Of a DNA stretch of 64,000 bases, positions 1-7,087 are shown one piece after another. Position 1 is the stretch's first letter. Every line of letters starts with the position of its first letter. The notes below the pieces were generated by a model. That model searched no databases. It was not told the origin of the DNA and was given only the letters and a program-made list of their open reading frames with translations. This stretch comes from a virus: the IMG/VR virus record IMGVR_UViG_3300034102_002082, positions 1 through 64,000 of that record. One strand, 5' to 3'. Made by a program: the position numbers and the translations under genes.

Positions 1-41
1 CGGGTTTTTCCAGACAGATTAAGATGAATTACGGTGGACAT
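1..41 (-). CDS. 5' end of a gene cut by the window edge
   Basis: An ATG at 39-41 opens a leftward frame of 13 codons (MSTVIHLNLSGKT) that runs off the left edge without a stop. It continues the direction of the small-gene run to its right. Too little is visible to assign a product, and a chance open frame is possible. Confidence 0.3.
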   Translation of the reverse strand, partial: MSTVIHLNLSGKT

Positions 42-130
42 TTTATTTTGTGTTTTTGTTGGTTTCGTGTGAGTCGATAACCAAGACAATAAACAGAATC
101 GGAATTAAGTAAAGGATTATTTTAAAAATC

Positions 131-343
131 TTACTGTTCTAACAGTTCCGCTTCCTTACATAGCTCCCCAGCGAAACCATACTCTGACATTTCCATATTA
201 GCAACGACAAGTATTTTTGCTGCTTGTAGTGAGCAATCACCAAACTTCCGGCAATACTCAATTGCTTCATCTACACTTTCAAAGCAACGATTTTTTTCTA
301 TTTTGTCAATAGTCAATTCGGGAATTTTTGCGAGAATTTTCAT
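131..343 (-). CDS. Small hypothetical protein, 70 aa
   Basis: Unrecognised. The product is mixed in charge, starts MKILAKIPELTIDKIEK and ends in an acidic stretch (CKEAELLEQ). The middle (FESVDEAIEYCRKFGDCSL) looks helical. No membrane segment or known motif. It lies 15 nt after the next gene upstream, in the leftward run of small genes that fills the first 3.5 kb, so it is probably co-transcribed with them. Confidence 0.6.
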   Translation of the reverse strand: MKILAKIPELTIDKIEKNRCFESVDEAIEYCRKFGDCSLQAAKILVVANMEMSEYGFAGELCKEAELLEQ

Positions 344-358
344 GTTTAAATTTGCAGC

Positions 359-628
359 CTAGTCTTCGTCGGAGTCGTGTTCTTCGTCGTCGTTACGGAA
401 TTGACAAACGAACGCTTCAACTCTATTACTCAAGCAATTGTGAGCCTTTTCTAAATCGGCAAGACGACGCTGATAATACGTTATAGCCTCAACAAACGCA
501 GCGTCACGGGTCTTTGCTCGCATTGCCAAGTTCATGCTTTTGGTGAAGTCATATAGCCAGAAACCATCGTGATGCTCGGAAATTTGTAGCGTATCGTTTA
601 GCTTAGTGAAGGAGATATGCTTTTTCAT
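359..628 (-). CDS. Small hypothetical protein with acidic tail, 89 aa
   Basis: Unrecognised. I choose the ATG at 628 (MKKHISFTKLNDTL); a longer reading to 664 would start at a non-ATG codon and overlap the upstream gene by 29 nt. The product ends in a strongly acidic tail (DDEEHDSDED), as in some small phage proteins that mimic DNA or bind basic partners, but no function can be assigned. The start lies 7 nt after the stop of the upstream gene at 636. Confidence 0.6.
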   Translation of the reverse strand: MKKHISFTKLNDTLQISEHHDGFWLYDFTKSMNLAMRAKTRDAAFVEAITYYQRRLADLEKAHNCLSNRVEAFVCQFRNDDEEHDSDED

Positions 629-635
629 TTGTATA

Positions 636-836
636 TTAAACAAAGAAACCACCGTGCTTGTCAACCAATTTCACAAAATCTTTCTTGGAAATATGCGCAA
701 CAAATTCAGATAGAAATTCTTCCGTCTTTGTCTTGTTAGGAAACCGCAACCCTTTGGCGATAACGATTCCACCATAGAGGGGAAACCATGTGACGCCATC
801 GGGAGCTTTTACCGCGCTGTTAGTTGACTTTTTCAT
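636..836 (-). CDS. Small hypothetical protein, 66 aa
   Basis: Unrecognised. Compact, with VTWFPLYGGIVIAKGLRFPN in the N-terminal half, probably beta-rich, and a C-terminal helix with KKDFVKLVDKHGG. No catalytic motif. It sits 3 nt after the upstream gene (840-1067) and is surely part of the same transcription unit. Confidence 0.6.
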   Translation of the reverse strand: MKKSTNSAVKAPDGVTWFPLYGGIVIAKGLRFPNKTKTEEFLSEFVAHISKKDFVKLVDKHGGFFV

Positions 837-839
837 TGG

Positions 840-1067
840 TCAAACAGTAACAGGCAAACCACGCCGAGCAAGCAAAAAATTGCGAAGCTTCAGGATTTTT
901 TCCTTCTTCTTTTTTTCATCTGCAAAATGTGCCTTCATAGAAGCATGAGCAGCCTTGGTATCAGGGTCGCTCATAACCTCTTCTTGACGTTCAGCGATCA
1001 TGATACGTTCAGCGGGGGTTAGATCCTTCCAAGGCTTGCGCTTGAAGTTGGATAGATAAGTAATCAT
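840..1067 (-). CDS. Small basic helical protein, 75 aa
   Basis: Unrecognised. Very rich in Lys, Arg, Glu and Ala (ADEKKKKEKILKLRNFLLARRG) and probably all-helical, so a nucleic-acid or protein-binding role is conceivable. It starts 4 nt after the gene at 1072-1311 and is followed 3 nt later by the next gene, in a tight leftward operon. Confidence 0.6.
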   Translation of the reverse strand: MITYLSNFKRKPWKDLTPAERIMIAERQEEVMSDPDTKAAHASMKAHFADEKKKKEKILKLRNFLLARRGLPVTV

Positions 1068-1071
1068 AAAA

Positions 1072-1311
1072 TTATTTTTTGTGTGTTTTGAAAACCAACT
1101 CTTCTCGTTTTTTGAAATTCCTGATTTTCCGATTGATTTCTTTCGCTTCCTTTTCCGTCAACTCTTCCACGTTCAATGGATTCCATTGGTGCATCATCCA
1201 TGAAGAATCAATTCCGTGACTCTCCATAGTTTCAGACCACACAACCTTATGGAAAATTCCATCTTGTTTTACAATCGTGTTTCGATTCGATTTGAGTCGG
1301 TAAAGTTTCAT
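1072..1311 (-). CDS. Small hypothetical protein, 79 aa
   Basis: Unrecognised. The N-terminal half contains KQDGIFHKVVWSETMESHG and WMMHQWNPL; the C-terminal half is a charged helix (LTEKEAKEINRKIRNFKKRE). No known motif. Part of the leftward run of small genes. Confidence 0.6.
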   Translation of the reverse strand: MKLYRLKSNRNTIVKQDGIFHKVVWSETMESHGIDSSWMMHQWNPLNVEELTEKEAKEINRKIRNFKKREELVFKTHKK

Positions 1312-1347
1312 TGAAGAAAAGTTAAATTAAATCTAGAGAATGTCAAC

Positions 1348-1671
1348 TTATTTCTTTGAAGAATTTGCGTTTTTAATATCTTCTATCAATCCGTCATATA
1401 TCACCCGAATCATCAAAGAATTACAAAAGTCATCCTTCCATTTATCTTTATGGTTCATAGATACGTCCCACGGATAAGCAAAAGCTTTAATTAGTTTGGC
1501 AAATTCCAATTCCATCCCATAATGAAATCCACTCCCTTTAATTGCGTATATCTGTGAACCGATATTAACAAATAGATTTTCTTTTACTGATTTAACCCAT
1601 TCGTTATATTCCTCGGCAAGTTTTCGATAACCATTAAACTCAGCAATTTCCTCTTTTTGTTCAATCGTCAT
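1348..1671 (-). CDS. Hypothetical protein, 107 aa
   Basis: Unrecognised. The ATG at 1671 is preferred over an upstream TTG at 1698 because it overlaps the stop of the membrane-protein gene 1668-1847 by ATGA, a sign of translational coupling. The protein is helical (EEIAEFNGYRKLAEEYNEWV) with an aromatic middle (GSGFHYGMELEFAKLIKAF). No motif gives a function. Confidence 0.6.
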   Translation of the reverse strand: MTIEQKEEIAEFNGYRKLAEEYNEWVKSVKENLFVNIGSQIYAIKGSGFHYGMELEFAKLIKAFAYPWDVSMNHKDKWKDDFCNSLMIRVIYDGLIEDIKNANSSKK

Positions 1672-1847
1672 TGTGTGAGGATTGTGTGAAGGCACCAAAG
1701 TGTCAATGGTAAAACGAAAGGAATTAGAAACTTTATCCCTTCCGGTAGGTTGATCTTATTGCCCCCGATTATAGCACAAAGGACAAAAATCCAATTGCAA
1801 ATTACATACGTAAAAGGAACGAGAAGGATATAGGAAAGGAGGATCAT
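1668..1847 (-). CDS. Small membrane protein, 59 aa
   Basis: This frame is short but convincing: it fills the gap between its neighbours and ends in ATGA shared with the next start at 1671. Two hydrophobic segments are visible, about residues 3-27 (LLSYILLVPFTYVICNWIFV) and 40-58 (KFLIPFVLPLTLWCLHTIL), separated by a polar loop (GGNKINLPEG), so it should be a two-pass inner-membrane protein. It is followed by, and preceded by, other small genes, one of which (1854-2042) is also a membrane protein. Function unknown. Confidence 0.6.
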   Translation of the reverse strand: MILLSYILLVPFTYVICNWIFVLCAIIGGNKINLPEGIKFLIPFVLPLTLWCLHTILTQ

Positions 1848-1853
1848 AAGAAT

Positions 1854-2042
1854 TTAGTTGTTTTTATATACGATAAAAAATAAATCAAGCACAATTCCAA
1901 AAATCATAGCAGGAATAAAACAGACAGAATAGACAGGGAAACGAAACGCTTTAACATACAAGCAATTAGCATTTCCAAATGACCATTCAGCGAAGTCGGT
2001 CATTATTCTATATAGATAAGTTTCGTTAAATAAGATATTCAT
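1854..2042 (-). CDS. Small membrane protein, 62 aa
   Basis: One clear hydrophobic segment near the C-terminus (about residues 36-58, VYSVCFIPAMIFGIVLDLFF) followed by a short polar tail (VYKNN). The N-terminal half is amphipathic. Its ATG at 2040-2042 overlaps the stop of the upstream gene by ATGA. With the two-pass protein encoded next (1668-1847) it may form a small membrane pair. Function unknown. Confidence 0.6.
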   Translation of the reverse strand: MNILFNETYLYRIMTDFAEWSFGNANCLYVKAFRFPVYSVCFIPAMIFGIVLDLFFIVYKNN

Positions 2043-2209
2043 TTTGAAAAGTTTAGTTTATCTTTCTTGACTTGGACATTCGTATACTCTGAGAGATACA
2101 CGATAACAGAATCTTTATCGGTGGTCGATTCCCCACACTTATAGGTCTGAGAAGGAATAAGAGCCATTCCGAATTTGAGAACAACGATTTGCTTGGGGGA
2201 TGCGGTCAT
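2039..2209 (-). CDS. Small hypothetical protein, 56 aa
   Basis: A 57-codon frame from ATG 2209 to TGA 2039, coupled by ATGA to the next gene. The product (MTASPKQIVVLKFGMALIPS at the start, ending KKDKLNFSK) looks like a small beta-rich domain without recognisable motifs. A TTAGGGGAA element lies 43 nt upstream. Function unknown. Confidence 0.55.
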   Translation of the reverse strand: MTASPKQIVVLKFGMALIPSQTYKCGESTTDKDSVIVYLSEYTNVQVKKDKLNFSK

Positions 2210-2262
2210 GTGAGTAAGATACTGAATTGTTTGAAGAAGTAAAGATTTATTTTCCCCTAATT

Positions 2263-2550
2263 TTAAACAAAATCAACTTGACAACGCTCTTTAACTTTGG
2301 AAGGGTCAAAGACTTCAACTTCCCTATAAGTTATCGGTTTCCGATTAGTGGGAACAAGTTGCTTTTCCCGCTCATTCCACTTGTTAATAAGCTCGGTAAA
2401 GCATTGTGTCAATGGCTTACCCCTACTTGCGGTTATATTCCAGTGAATCAATTGCCTGTGTAAAGCATCTTCGTCAATGGTGCTGATACTATCTTCTTGA
2501 CGTTGGGTAATGACATTGAAGTAGTTGGATGAGTAGCGAAAGAGTTTCAT
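2263..2550 (-). CDS. Hypothetical protein, 95 aa
   Basis: Unrecognised. Begins MKLFRYSSNYFNVITQRQ, with a central helical part (LTQCFTELINKWNEREKQ) and a short C-terminal YREVEVFDPSKVKE. A TTAGGGGAA element ends 18 nt upstream of the ATG. No catalytic or membrane features. Confidence 0.6.
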   Translation of the reverse strand: MKLFRYSSNYFNVITQRQEDSISTIDEDALHRQLIHWNITASRGKPLTQCFTELINKWNEREKQLVPTNRKPITYREVEVFDPSKVKERCQVDFV

Positions 2551-2601
2551 AAAAAGAAAGATAAACGATTCCCCTAAAAAGTAAATGATTATTTTGAAAA
2601 A

Positions 2602-2850
2602 TTATTGAGGAGGAACCAAAGGACCACAATACTCAATCAACCAAAAAGAATCTGGTTTATTTTTTAGGTTATTTACGTCCTCTTCCGTGAAGTCACTCCA
2701 AGTCGCCATCATCGCGATAGTTCTTTCGCGTCTAGTTTTCCAGTAGGTAGGTGGATATTCTGCATCTATTTGGATAATATCGGCTATCGTATTGCTACGC
2801 TTGACCCAATACCACCCCGAAACCGTAGGAACTTCATCTGTGTAATTCAT
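2602..2850 (-). CDS. Small Trp-rich protein, 82 aa
   Basis: Contains VPTVSGWYWVKRSN at the N-terminus and FWLIEYCGPLVPP at the C-terminus. The opening 'P..SGWYWV' resembles the common small phage and prophage proteins that start with a P-x-x-x-G-x-Y-W/V pattern, whose function is not known. A TTAGGGGAA element sits 7 nt before the ATG and could act as the ribosome-binding site. Confidence 0.6.
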   Translation of the reverse strand: MNYTDEVPTVSGWYWVKRSNTIADIIQIDAEYPPTYWKTRRERTIAMMATWSDFTEEDVNNLKNKPDSFWLIEYCGPLVPPQ

Positions 2851-2851
2851 T

Positions 2852-3055
2852 TTATTTTTCCCCTAAAATTAAAAAATCTGCGTTTCCATCCCTATCTAAT
2901 TCAGCCAATTTAAAGCTGCATAATGGTGACACCCTGCTTTTGAACGTGCAAATCAAACCAATAAGAGTGTCTGGATTGCTCGCTTTGAACTCCATCCCGT
3001 CAACGTAGCGGGGATATTTTTCTTTACACTGGACAATGAAAGCACCTTTGGTCAT
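2852..3055 (-). CDS. Small hypothetical protein, 67 aa
   Basis: Unrecognised. Sequence MTKGAFIVQCKEKYPRYVDG, then a central GLICTFKSRVSPLCSF and an acidic end. It precedes the gene at 2602-2850 by a single nucleotide, and a TTAGGGGAA element lies 8 nt before its ATG. Confidence 0.55.
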   Translation of the reverse strand: MTKGAFIVQCKEKYPRYVDGMEFKASNPDTLIGLICTFKSRVSPLCSFKLAELDRDGNADFLILGEK

Positions 3056-3063
3056 AAGATTTA

Positions 3064-3387
3064 TTCCCCTAATTTATTTGAAAATTAAACTAAGTCAATC
3101 CAATTGTTTGAATTATTTTCCCCTAAATTTATTTTAAGATCCGGTGGAAGTGCTTGACCAAAACTTTATCAGTCCATCCATTCCACCAACCTTTACCGCT
3201 TCCAATTCCTTCTCAGCGTAAGCGATATAATCGGCACCTTTAAAAGCGTCGGCACCGTGAAATTTTTTGACGGTCGCTAGTTTCTTTTCGTATTGATTGA
3301 TAAGTGCCTGTGACATAGTGGTATTTATTTCCCCTAAATTTATTTGAAAATTAAACTAAGTCAATCCAATTGTTTTAATTATTTTCC
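3064..3387. repeat. 59-bp direct repeats flanking a small gene
   Basis: Copies at 3064-3121 and 3329-3387 differ by one single-base gap and one substitution by eye. Each begins with TTCCCCTAA and contains AAACTAAGTCAATCC. They flank gene 3134-3316. The 9-mer TTCCCCTAA (TTAGGGGAA on the coding strand) also occurs alone at 2252, 2569, 2858, 3118 and 3461, making seven copies in 1.2 kb. Confidence 0.75.
3134..3316 (-). CDS. Small helical protein, 60 aa
   Basis: Unrecognised, mostly helical (QALINQYEKKLATVKKFHGA, then YAEKELEAVK). The gene is bracketed by two nearly identical 59-bp direct repeats (3064-3121 and 3329-3387), so it may be a cassette that was inserted or duplicated. A TTAGGGGAA element lies 12 nt before the ATG. 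Confidence 0.55.
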   Translation of the reverse strand: MSQALINQYEKKLATVKKFHGADAFKGADYIAYAEKELEAVKVGGMDGLIKFWSSTSTGS

Positions 3388-3503
3388 AGCGTTGCCAGTA
3401 GCGCAAGCAAGCGAATGTCGTTACCCGTAGCAAGGTCACAAAGCAAACCCCTTGTCAGTCTTCCCCTAATCCAAAGAGCTAGTTTTTTATCAGCGTCATT
3501 CAT
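3375..3503 (-). CDS. Possible very small protein, 42 aa
   Basis: ATG at 3503, stop TAA at 3375; product MNDADKKLALWIRGRLTRG, then a Leu-rich tail (RLLALLATLENN). It reads like a small helical protein and follows the direction of its neighbours. Against it: the frame contains one copy of the TTAGGGGAA element and its stop lies inside the 59-bp repeat, so it may be fortuitous. Confidence 0.4.
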   Translation of the reverse strand: MNDADKKLALWIRGRLTRGLLCDLATGNDIRLLALLATLENN

Positions 3504-3548
3504 TGGCTTAAAAATACAAACAAAGGGAGGGAGGTCAATAGAATAAAA

Positions 3549-3587
3549 CAAAAAAAGAGGGTCAACCTTTTACGATTGACCCCCTAA
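3549..3587 (-). terminator. Hairpin terminator after gene 3595-4287
   Basis: Read on the minus strand: GGGGGTCAA, a ten-base loop, TTGACCCTC, then a run of seven T. It lies just past the stop at 3595 and fits a factor-independent terminator for the leftward gene. Confidence 0.7.
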
Positions 3588-3594
3588 TTTTTTA

Positions 3595-4287
3595 TTAGAA
3601 GCAAACGGAGCCAGAGCGGACTGCCTCAAATTTGCCCTCACCCAGTGAGTAGGTGCGAATATCGACACGCTTGCTATTCAGAAGTTTCTCAATAGCGTTG
3701 TCCATCAGCACCTTGCTCCCCGAATTTACGGTTTTATATTCCACCGCTTCCGTGACGGTTTTCTTGACTAGCACGCATTGAAGGCGGATACCCTTCACGG
3801 TCATAAGACCTTGCGAGTTGAGAACGGGTTGCATAATGTCCCCTACTTTTTCGGTCAAAAGATCGACGACGACACCCGCACCAATTTTGCGTGAGCAACG
3901 GTCATGCCCTTGGCGGTGAGCGTCATCACGATCACCCGCAAGCGTTTTTTCGATGCTTGCAAGCTTCGCTTCGATGCAAAATTTGAACTGTTCAGCGACG
4001 GAAGCAAAGGAATTTTTGCCCTTGTTAGCAATCCACTTGCTCAACTCCAAATCTTCGATGCTAATGGACATAAGCTCTTCACGGGTAGCTTTGTAAACCG
4101 ATTCCGTTGCCGTTGCGCCGCGCACCAGCAAATTGGCCTTTTCCCCTTCGCTATTGCGATAACCGTCGATTGCGGTAAAGGAGTTTGAATTGACTTGCGA
4201 GGCAAGGGAAATGTCGAAAATGTCCTTTTCGGACAAGTGAACACCTGCAAAGGCAGGGTGTGATTTGATTTCAGAATGAGAGAGCAT
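3595..4287 (-). CDS. Hypothetical protein, 230 aa
   Basis: Unrecognised. Starts MLSHSEIKSHPAFAGVHL. The central part has DRDDAHRQGHDRCSRKIGAG, with closely spaced His, Asp and Cys that might bind metal, although no known site is matched. The C-terminal third is beta-rich (VKGIRLQCVLVKKTVTEAVEY). It is transcribed alone, divergently from the rightward gene at 4929 and with its own terminator. Its base composition is richer in G+C than the late genes, like the DUF932 gene, which suggests the three genes of this region share a history. Confidence 0.65.
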   Translation of the reverse strand: MLSHSEIKSHPAFAGVHLSEKDIFDISLASQVNSNSFTAIDGYRNSEGEKANLLVRGATATESVYKATREELMSISIEDLELSKWIANKGKNSFASVAEQFKFCIEAKLASIEKTLAGDRDDAHRQGHDRCSRKIGAGVVVDLLTEKVGDIMQPVLNSQGLMTVKGIRLQCVLVKKTVTEAVEYKTVNSGSKVLMDNAIEKLLNSKRVDIRTYSLGEGKFEAVRSGSVCF

Positions 4288-4928
4288 GGCGGTGGTTTTT
4301 GGTCGATTGGTTAAGAGTGTGAAGCTGCTTGCCTCACTTCACAAACTAAATCAGATGCCTTTTCATTGGTCAATCACCAAAATGAAAAAAGTGAAAAAAT
4401 CTTTCGGTCATTTATTTGAAAAATTGTGATTGACTAATAGTTTGAATTATGCTGCACAAATTTGCTCACTAAGAAAATTTTCGATTGGAGTCAATACCAA
4501 ATTTTTTAATTTAATTTTTTAAAAAATGTGATTGACACTGAATGGACAAGGGTCATTATATGTTATAAGAGGGGACTAGCCAAAATTTTTTGGATTTTTT
4601 CTTGGAATCAGTCCAGCCTTCGGTGCCCCACTCTTCCCGTTTGATCGGGTCAATTCTTCAGGGAGAGCGATGCTTGCCAGTCCCTTCGATAGATAAGACA
4701 ATGAAGAAAAAACTGAATAGGTCAATAGCGAAAAACGAAAAAGTTGAAAAAACAAACAAGTGAGCAAAACAGAGCGTGTGCATATCTATTAGAGAGCACG
4801 AAAGTTTTCATAGGTAAAATGCAATTGTTTGAAGATTTGTCTTGTGTAGAAACAAGGCATCTGATTTGTTTGTGACATCGAAAGGCAAGACGCCTAACGG
4901 TAAATCAAACACAAAACCAAAAACGAAA
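4288..4928. promoter_or_regulatory. Divergent control region, 640 bp without a gene
   Basis: No credible coding sequence. It separates the leftward gene ending at 4287 from the rightward gene at 4929. Two TTGAC-containing segments (4430-4435 and 4532-4537) and short inverted repeats (CCAAAATTTTTTGG at 4580-4593; CCCGTTTGATCGGG near 4638-4651) are present. From the promoter at 4532 to the ATG at 4929 the leader would be about 360 nt long, unusual for a phage gene, so RNA structure or a regulatory RNA is possible. Confidence 0.5.
4532..4560 (+). promoter_or_regulatory. Sigma70-type promoter
   Basis: TTGACA at 4532-4537, a 17-nt spacer and ATTATA at 4555-4560 fit the bacterial housekeeping consensus. 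It would drive the rightward gene at 4929. This type of signal is not seen in front of the structural genes, which supports early transcription by the host polymerase here. Confidence 0.6.
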
Positions 4929-5534
4929 ATGTCCACCACGAACGCTACTCTTTCCACCTTTGCTCAGTCCCTTGCTACTATCGCAAACAACCTTGCGGCT
5001 TCCGCAAATGCGATCAATATGGGAACGGTCGGAATCGTTCAATCGGCTAACGACCTCGCAAAGCTGGCAACCGAAATTTCAGTTGCAAGTGTGGAAAAGG
5101 TCGAAGAGAAGAAACCGGAAATTGTCAAGGCTACCAATGACATTCAAATGGAGTTTAAAAATGAGGCAAATTTTCAGCCCCGTGCTTTCCAGTTGATCGA
5201 CTGCAAGACGATGGAAAAGGCTTTCTATTATCTGCAAAATGGAATTTCTCGCAAGGAAATTGCGGTCAAGTTTAATCTGGATATTACGCTTGCTTTTGAG
5301 CATCACTTTCGCAATAAGCAAAATTTTGGTGCGCGGTTGTCCACCTCACAAATCGAACGGATGCACTTTTACGTTGCTTTTTTCGCAATGTCCACCGTAG
5401 CGAGTTTTTTTACGACAACTAACGGAGGGGTTATGTATAGCCTGAAAAATAGCAAGTATTTTTCTTATCGGAATACCCGCCTAGGTGCCGTAAGTTATCT
5501 CGCAAATTGTCATCACTTGACACTCAGCGTTTAA
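4929..5534 (+). CDS. Hypothetical protein with possible HTH, 201 aa
   Basis: The ATG at 4929 (MSTTNATLSTFAQSLATI) is preferred because the frame upstream is poor coding sequence. The N-terminal 60 residues are Ala/Ser/Asn-rich helix, followed by a charged linker (VEKVEEKKPEIVK). Around residues 100-130 the segment YLQNGISRKEIAVKFNLD looks like a helix-turn-helix of the 'x-SRKEIAxxFxL' type, so a DNA-binding role is possible. The gene has its own promoter and terminator. Family not recognised. Confidence 0.6.
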   Translation: MSTTNATLSTFAQSLATIANNLAASANAINMGTVGIVQSANDLAKLATEISVASVEKVEEKKPEIVKATNDIQMEFKNEANFQPRAFQLIDCKTMEKAFYYLQNGISRKEIAVKFNLDITLAFEHHFRNKQNFGARLSTSQIERMHFYVAFFAMSTVASFFTTTNGGVMYSLKNSKYFSYRNTRLGAVSYLANCHHLTLSV

Positions 5535-5549
5535 ACAATAAGTCAAGCG

Positions 5550-5584
5550 AAAATCCTCACCTTTAAACGGGTGGGGATTTTTCA
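5550..5584 (+). terminator. Hairpin terminator after gene 4929-5534
   Basis: AAATCCTCACC, loop TTTAAAC, GGTGGGGATTTTT: an 11-bp stem allowing G-T pairs, followed by a T run. Placed 16 nt after the stop. Confidence 0.75.
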
Positions 5585-6047
5585 TTGTTCCACGTAGAAC
5601 ATTCATTTTTTGAAAAATTACTATTGACTGATAAACAAAAGCAATTCAGTTTAAGAGTATGCCAGAAGTAAGCCAATGAGCCGAAAATGGGATTTGCGAG
5701 GATTAAACCTTTAGAGTTGGGGACCACACCCAACCCAAAAAATAGAATGGGCTTATTGAGATAGCTAATCTCAATAACGAATTGCTTTCGATTTAACGCT
5801 AGGGAATAGCCAAGGGCAGTCCTTACGCTCATAAGAGAAAAGACACGGGTAAAACACTAAGGAATAGCCAAGGGAAGCGAAGGAAACAGCTAGGCAATGG
5901 GAATGATTTTAAGAGGTAAAACAAACAAAGTTAAAAAAACAGATAGAAAAGAGTTGACCAATCAAAACCATTCTGTTTTGTTTTGTGAAGTGAAGCACGT
6001 CGTTTCACACCTCACCACAAAGTTAGCAAAAATAAATCTAAATCATC
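5585..6047. other. Intergenic region before the DUF932 gene
   Basis: No convincing gene. It holds a small inverted repeat TGTTC-N6-GAACA (5586-5601), which could be an operator, and a direct repeat around AATAGCCAAGGG (near 5813 and 5863). TTGAC-like hexamers occur at 5632 and 5953 but without a good -10 element. The last 40 nt before the DUF932 ATG are A-rich. Confidence 0.45.
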
Positions 6048-7040
6048 ATGGCACACGAAATCACTTCTATCGACCGTCAGCAAGGCACCTTTCAGGCTTG
6101 GCATGGCTTGACTGAGATTATCGAAAATCTTTCCTTGCGCAATAACTGGCTTCGCCAATGGGATGTCACCCCCCGCAAAATGACCCTTATCGACGGCACC
6201 GAAACCCCTTACAGTATGCTTGTCGCAAGCGATGACGCAAAAATTCAAATTGGCGTGCCTTTCGCCGATTCCTACACTCCTATCACCAATGCAATGTTTC
6301 TCGATGTTTTGGGGGAGTCAACCCTTGGAATCGACGGTTTAACGCTTGACAGCGTGGGGAGTGTTTGCGGACGGGGCAAAATCTTTGCTAGTTTCAAAAT
6401 TTCAGAAGGCAATCGGACCATTGGCAATCGCACGTTTGAAACCTACCTGAATTTTGGTTCATCCCATGATAAGTCAGCACCTTTCTGGTTTAACACTTCA
6501 AACATTTGCACCGTGTGCGCGAATACGTTCGGAATGAATCTAAACGCTGAAAAATCGAAAGATGGCTTGGCTGGCAAGGTTCGCCATACGAAAAACGCCG
6601 CAATCGGATTGGGTAACGTGTCCGCAATCATTGAAAAGGCAATGGGCGCGCAAGCTGAATTTAACGCAATTTTTGCCTCGCTTGACTCCATGCCAGCGAG
6701 CGAAGAGACTGCCAATCGTGCCTTCGCTGGGTTTATCGGTAAAGGTGAGGAAATGTCAACCCGTAGCGCAAACACGGTTGACCGCTTGACCTCCCTCTTC
6801 GCTACTGGCAAGGGCAACCGTGGCGAAACGATGGCTGACGTTTTCTCAGCGGTTACTGACTTTTATTCACACGAATCGTCAGGTGGTGACGACCGCATGA
6901 AGCAATTTGTGTCAAGCGAATTTGGTAGCGGTGCCGAAAAGAAAAGCGAATTTTTCTCTTTACTCGCCGATGGCACCAATCGCCAAACCCTCATCGCAAA
7001 GGGTGTCAATAGCCTGAAGCTCACTGCCCTAGCCAACTAA
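6048..7040 (+). CDS. DUF932 family protein, 330 aa
   Basis: The product has the features of the DUF932 / phage-plasmid-like family: an N-terminal WHGLTEIIENLSLRNNWLRQ, a central VCGRGKIFASFKI and a conserved TSNICTVCANTFGMNL. Family members of about 300-350 residues are widespread on phages and plasmids; their biochemical role is not established, though they often sit near replication or recombination genes. The coding sequence is richer in G+C than the structural genes. It is a single-gene unit with a terminator 15 nt after the stop. Confidence 0.8.
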   Translation: MAHEITSIDRQQGTFQAWHGLTEIIENLSLRNNWLRQWDVTPRKMTLIDGTETPYSMLVASDDAKIQIGVPFADSYTPITNAMFLDVLGESTLGIDGLTLDSVGSVCGRGKIFASFKISEGNRTIGNRTFETYLNFGSSHDKSAPFWFNTSNICTVCANTFGMNLNAEKSKDGLAGKVRHTKNAAIGLGNVSAIIEKAMGAQAEFNAIFASLDSMPASEETANRAFAGFIGKGEEMSTRSANTVDRLTSLFATGKGNRGETMADVFSAVTDFYSHESSGGDDRMKQFVSSEFGSGAEKKSEFFSLLADGTNRQTLIAKGVNSLKLTALAN

Positions 7041-7054
7041 GGCAAGCAAGTCAA

Positions 7055-7087
7055 GCCCTACCTTTAAAAGAGGTAGGGTTTTTTTGT
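7055..7087 (+). terminator. Hairpin terminator after the DUF932 gene
   Basis: AGCCCTACCT, loop TTAAAAG, AGGTAGGGTTTTTTT: a stem of about nine base pairs followed by seven T. Confidence 0.8.

Noticed and set aside
4576-4767. Leftward 63-codon frame in the control region
   Set aside because: Leu/Ser-rich without coding character, no ribosome-binding site, and it covers the likely promoter and leader of the 4929 gene.
5563-5832. Leftward 89-codon frame after the 4929 gene
   Set aside because: It would run through the terminator hairpin and repeated AATAGCC segments; no clear start signal. Kept only as a faint possibility.
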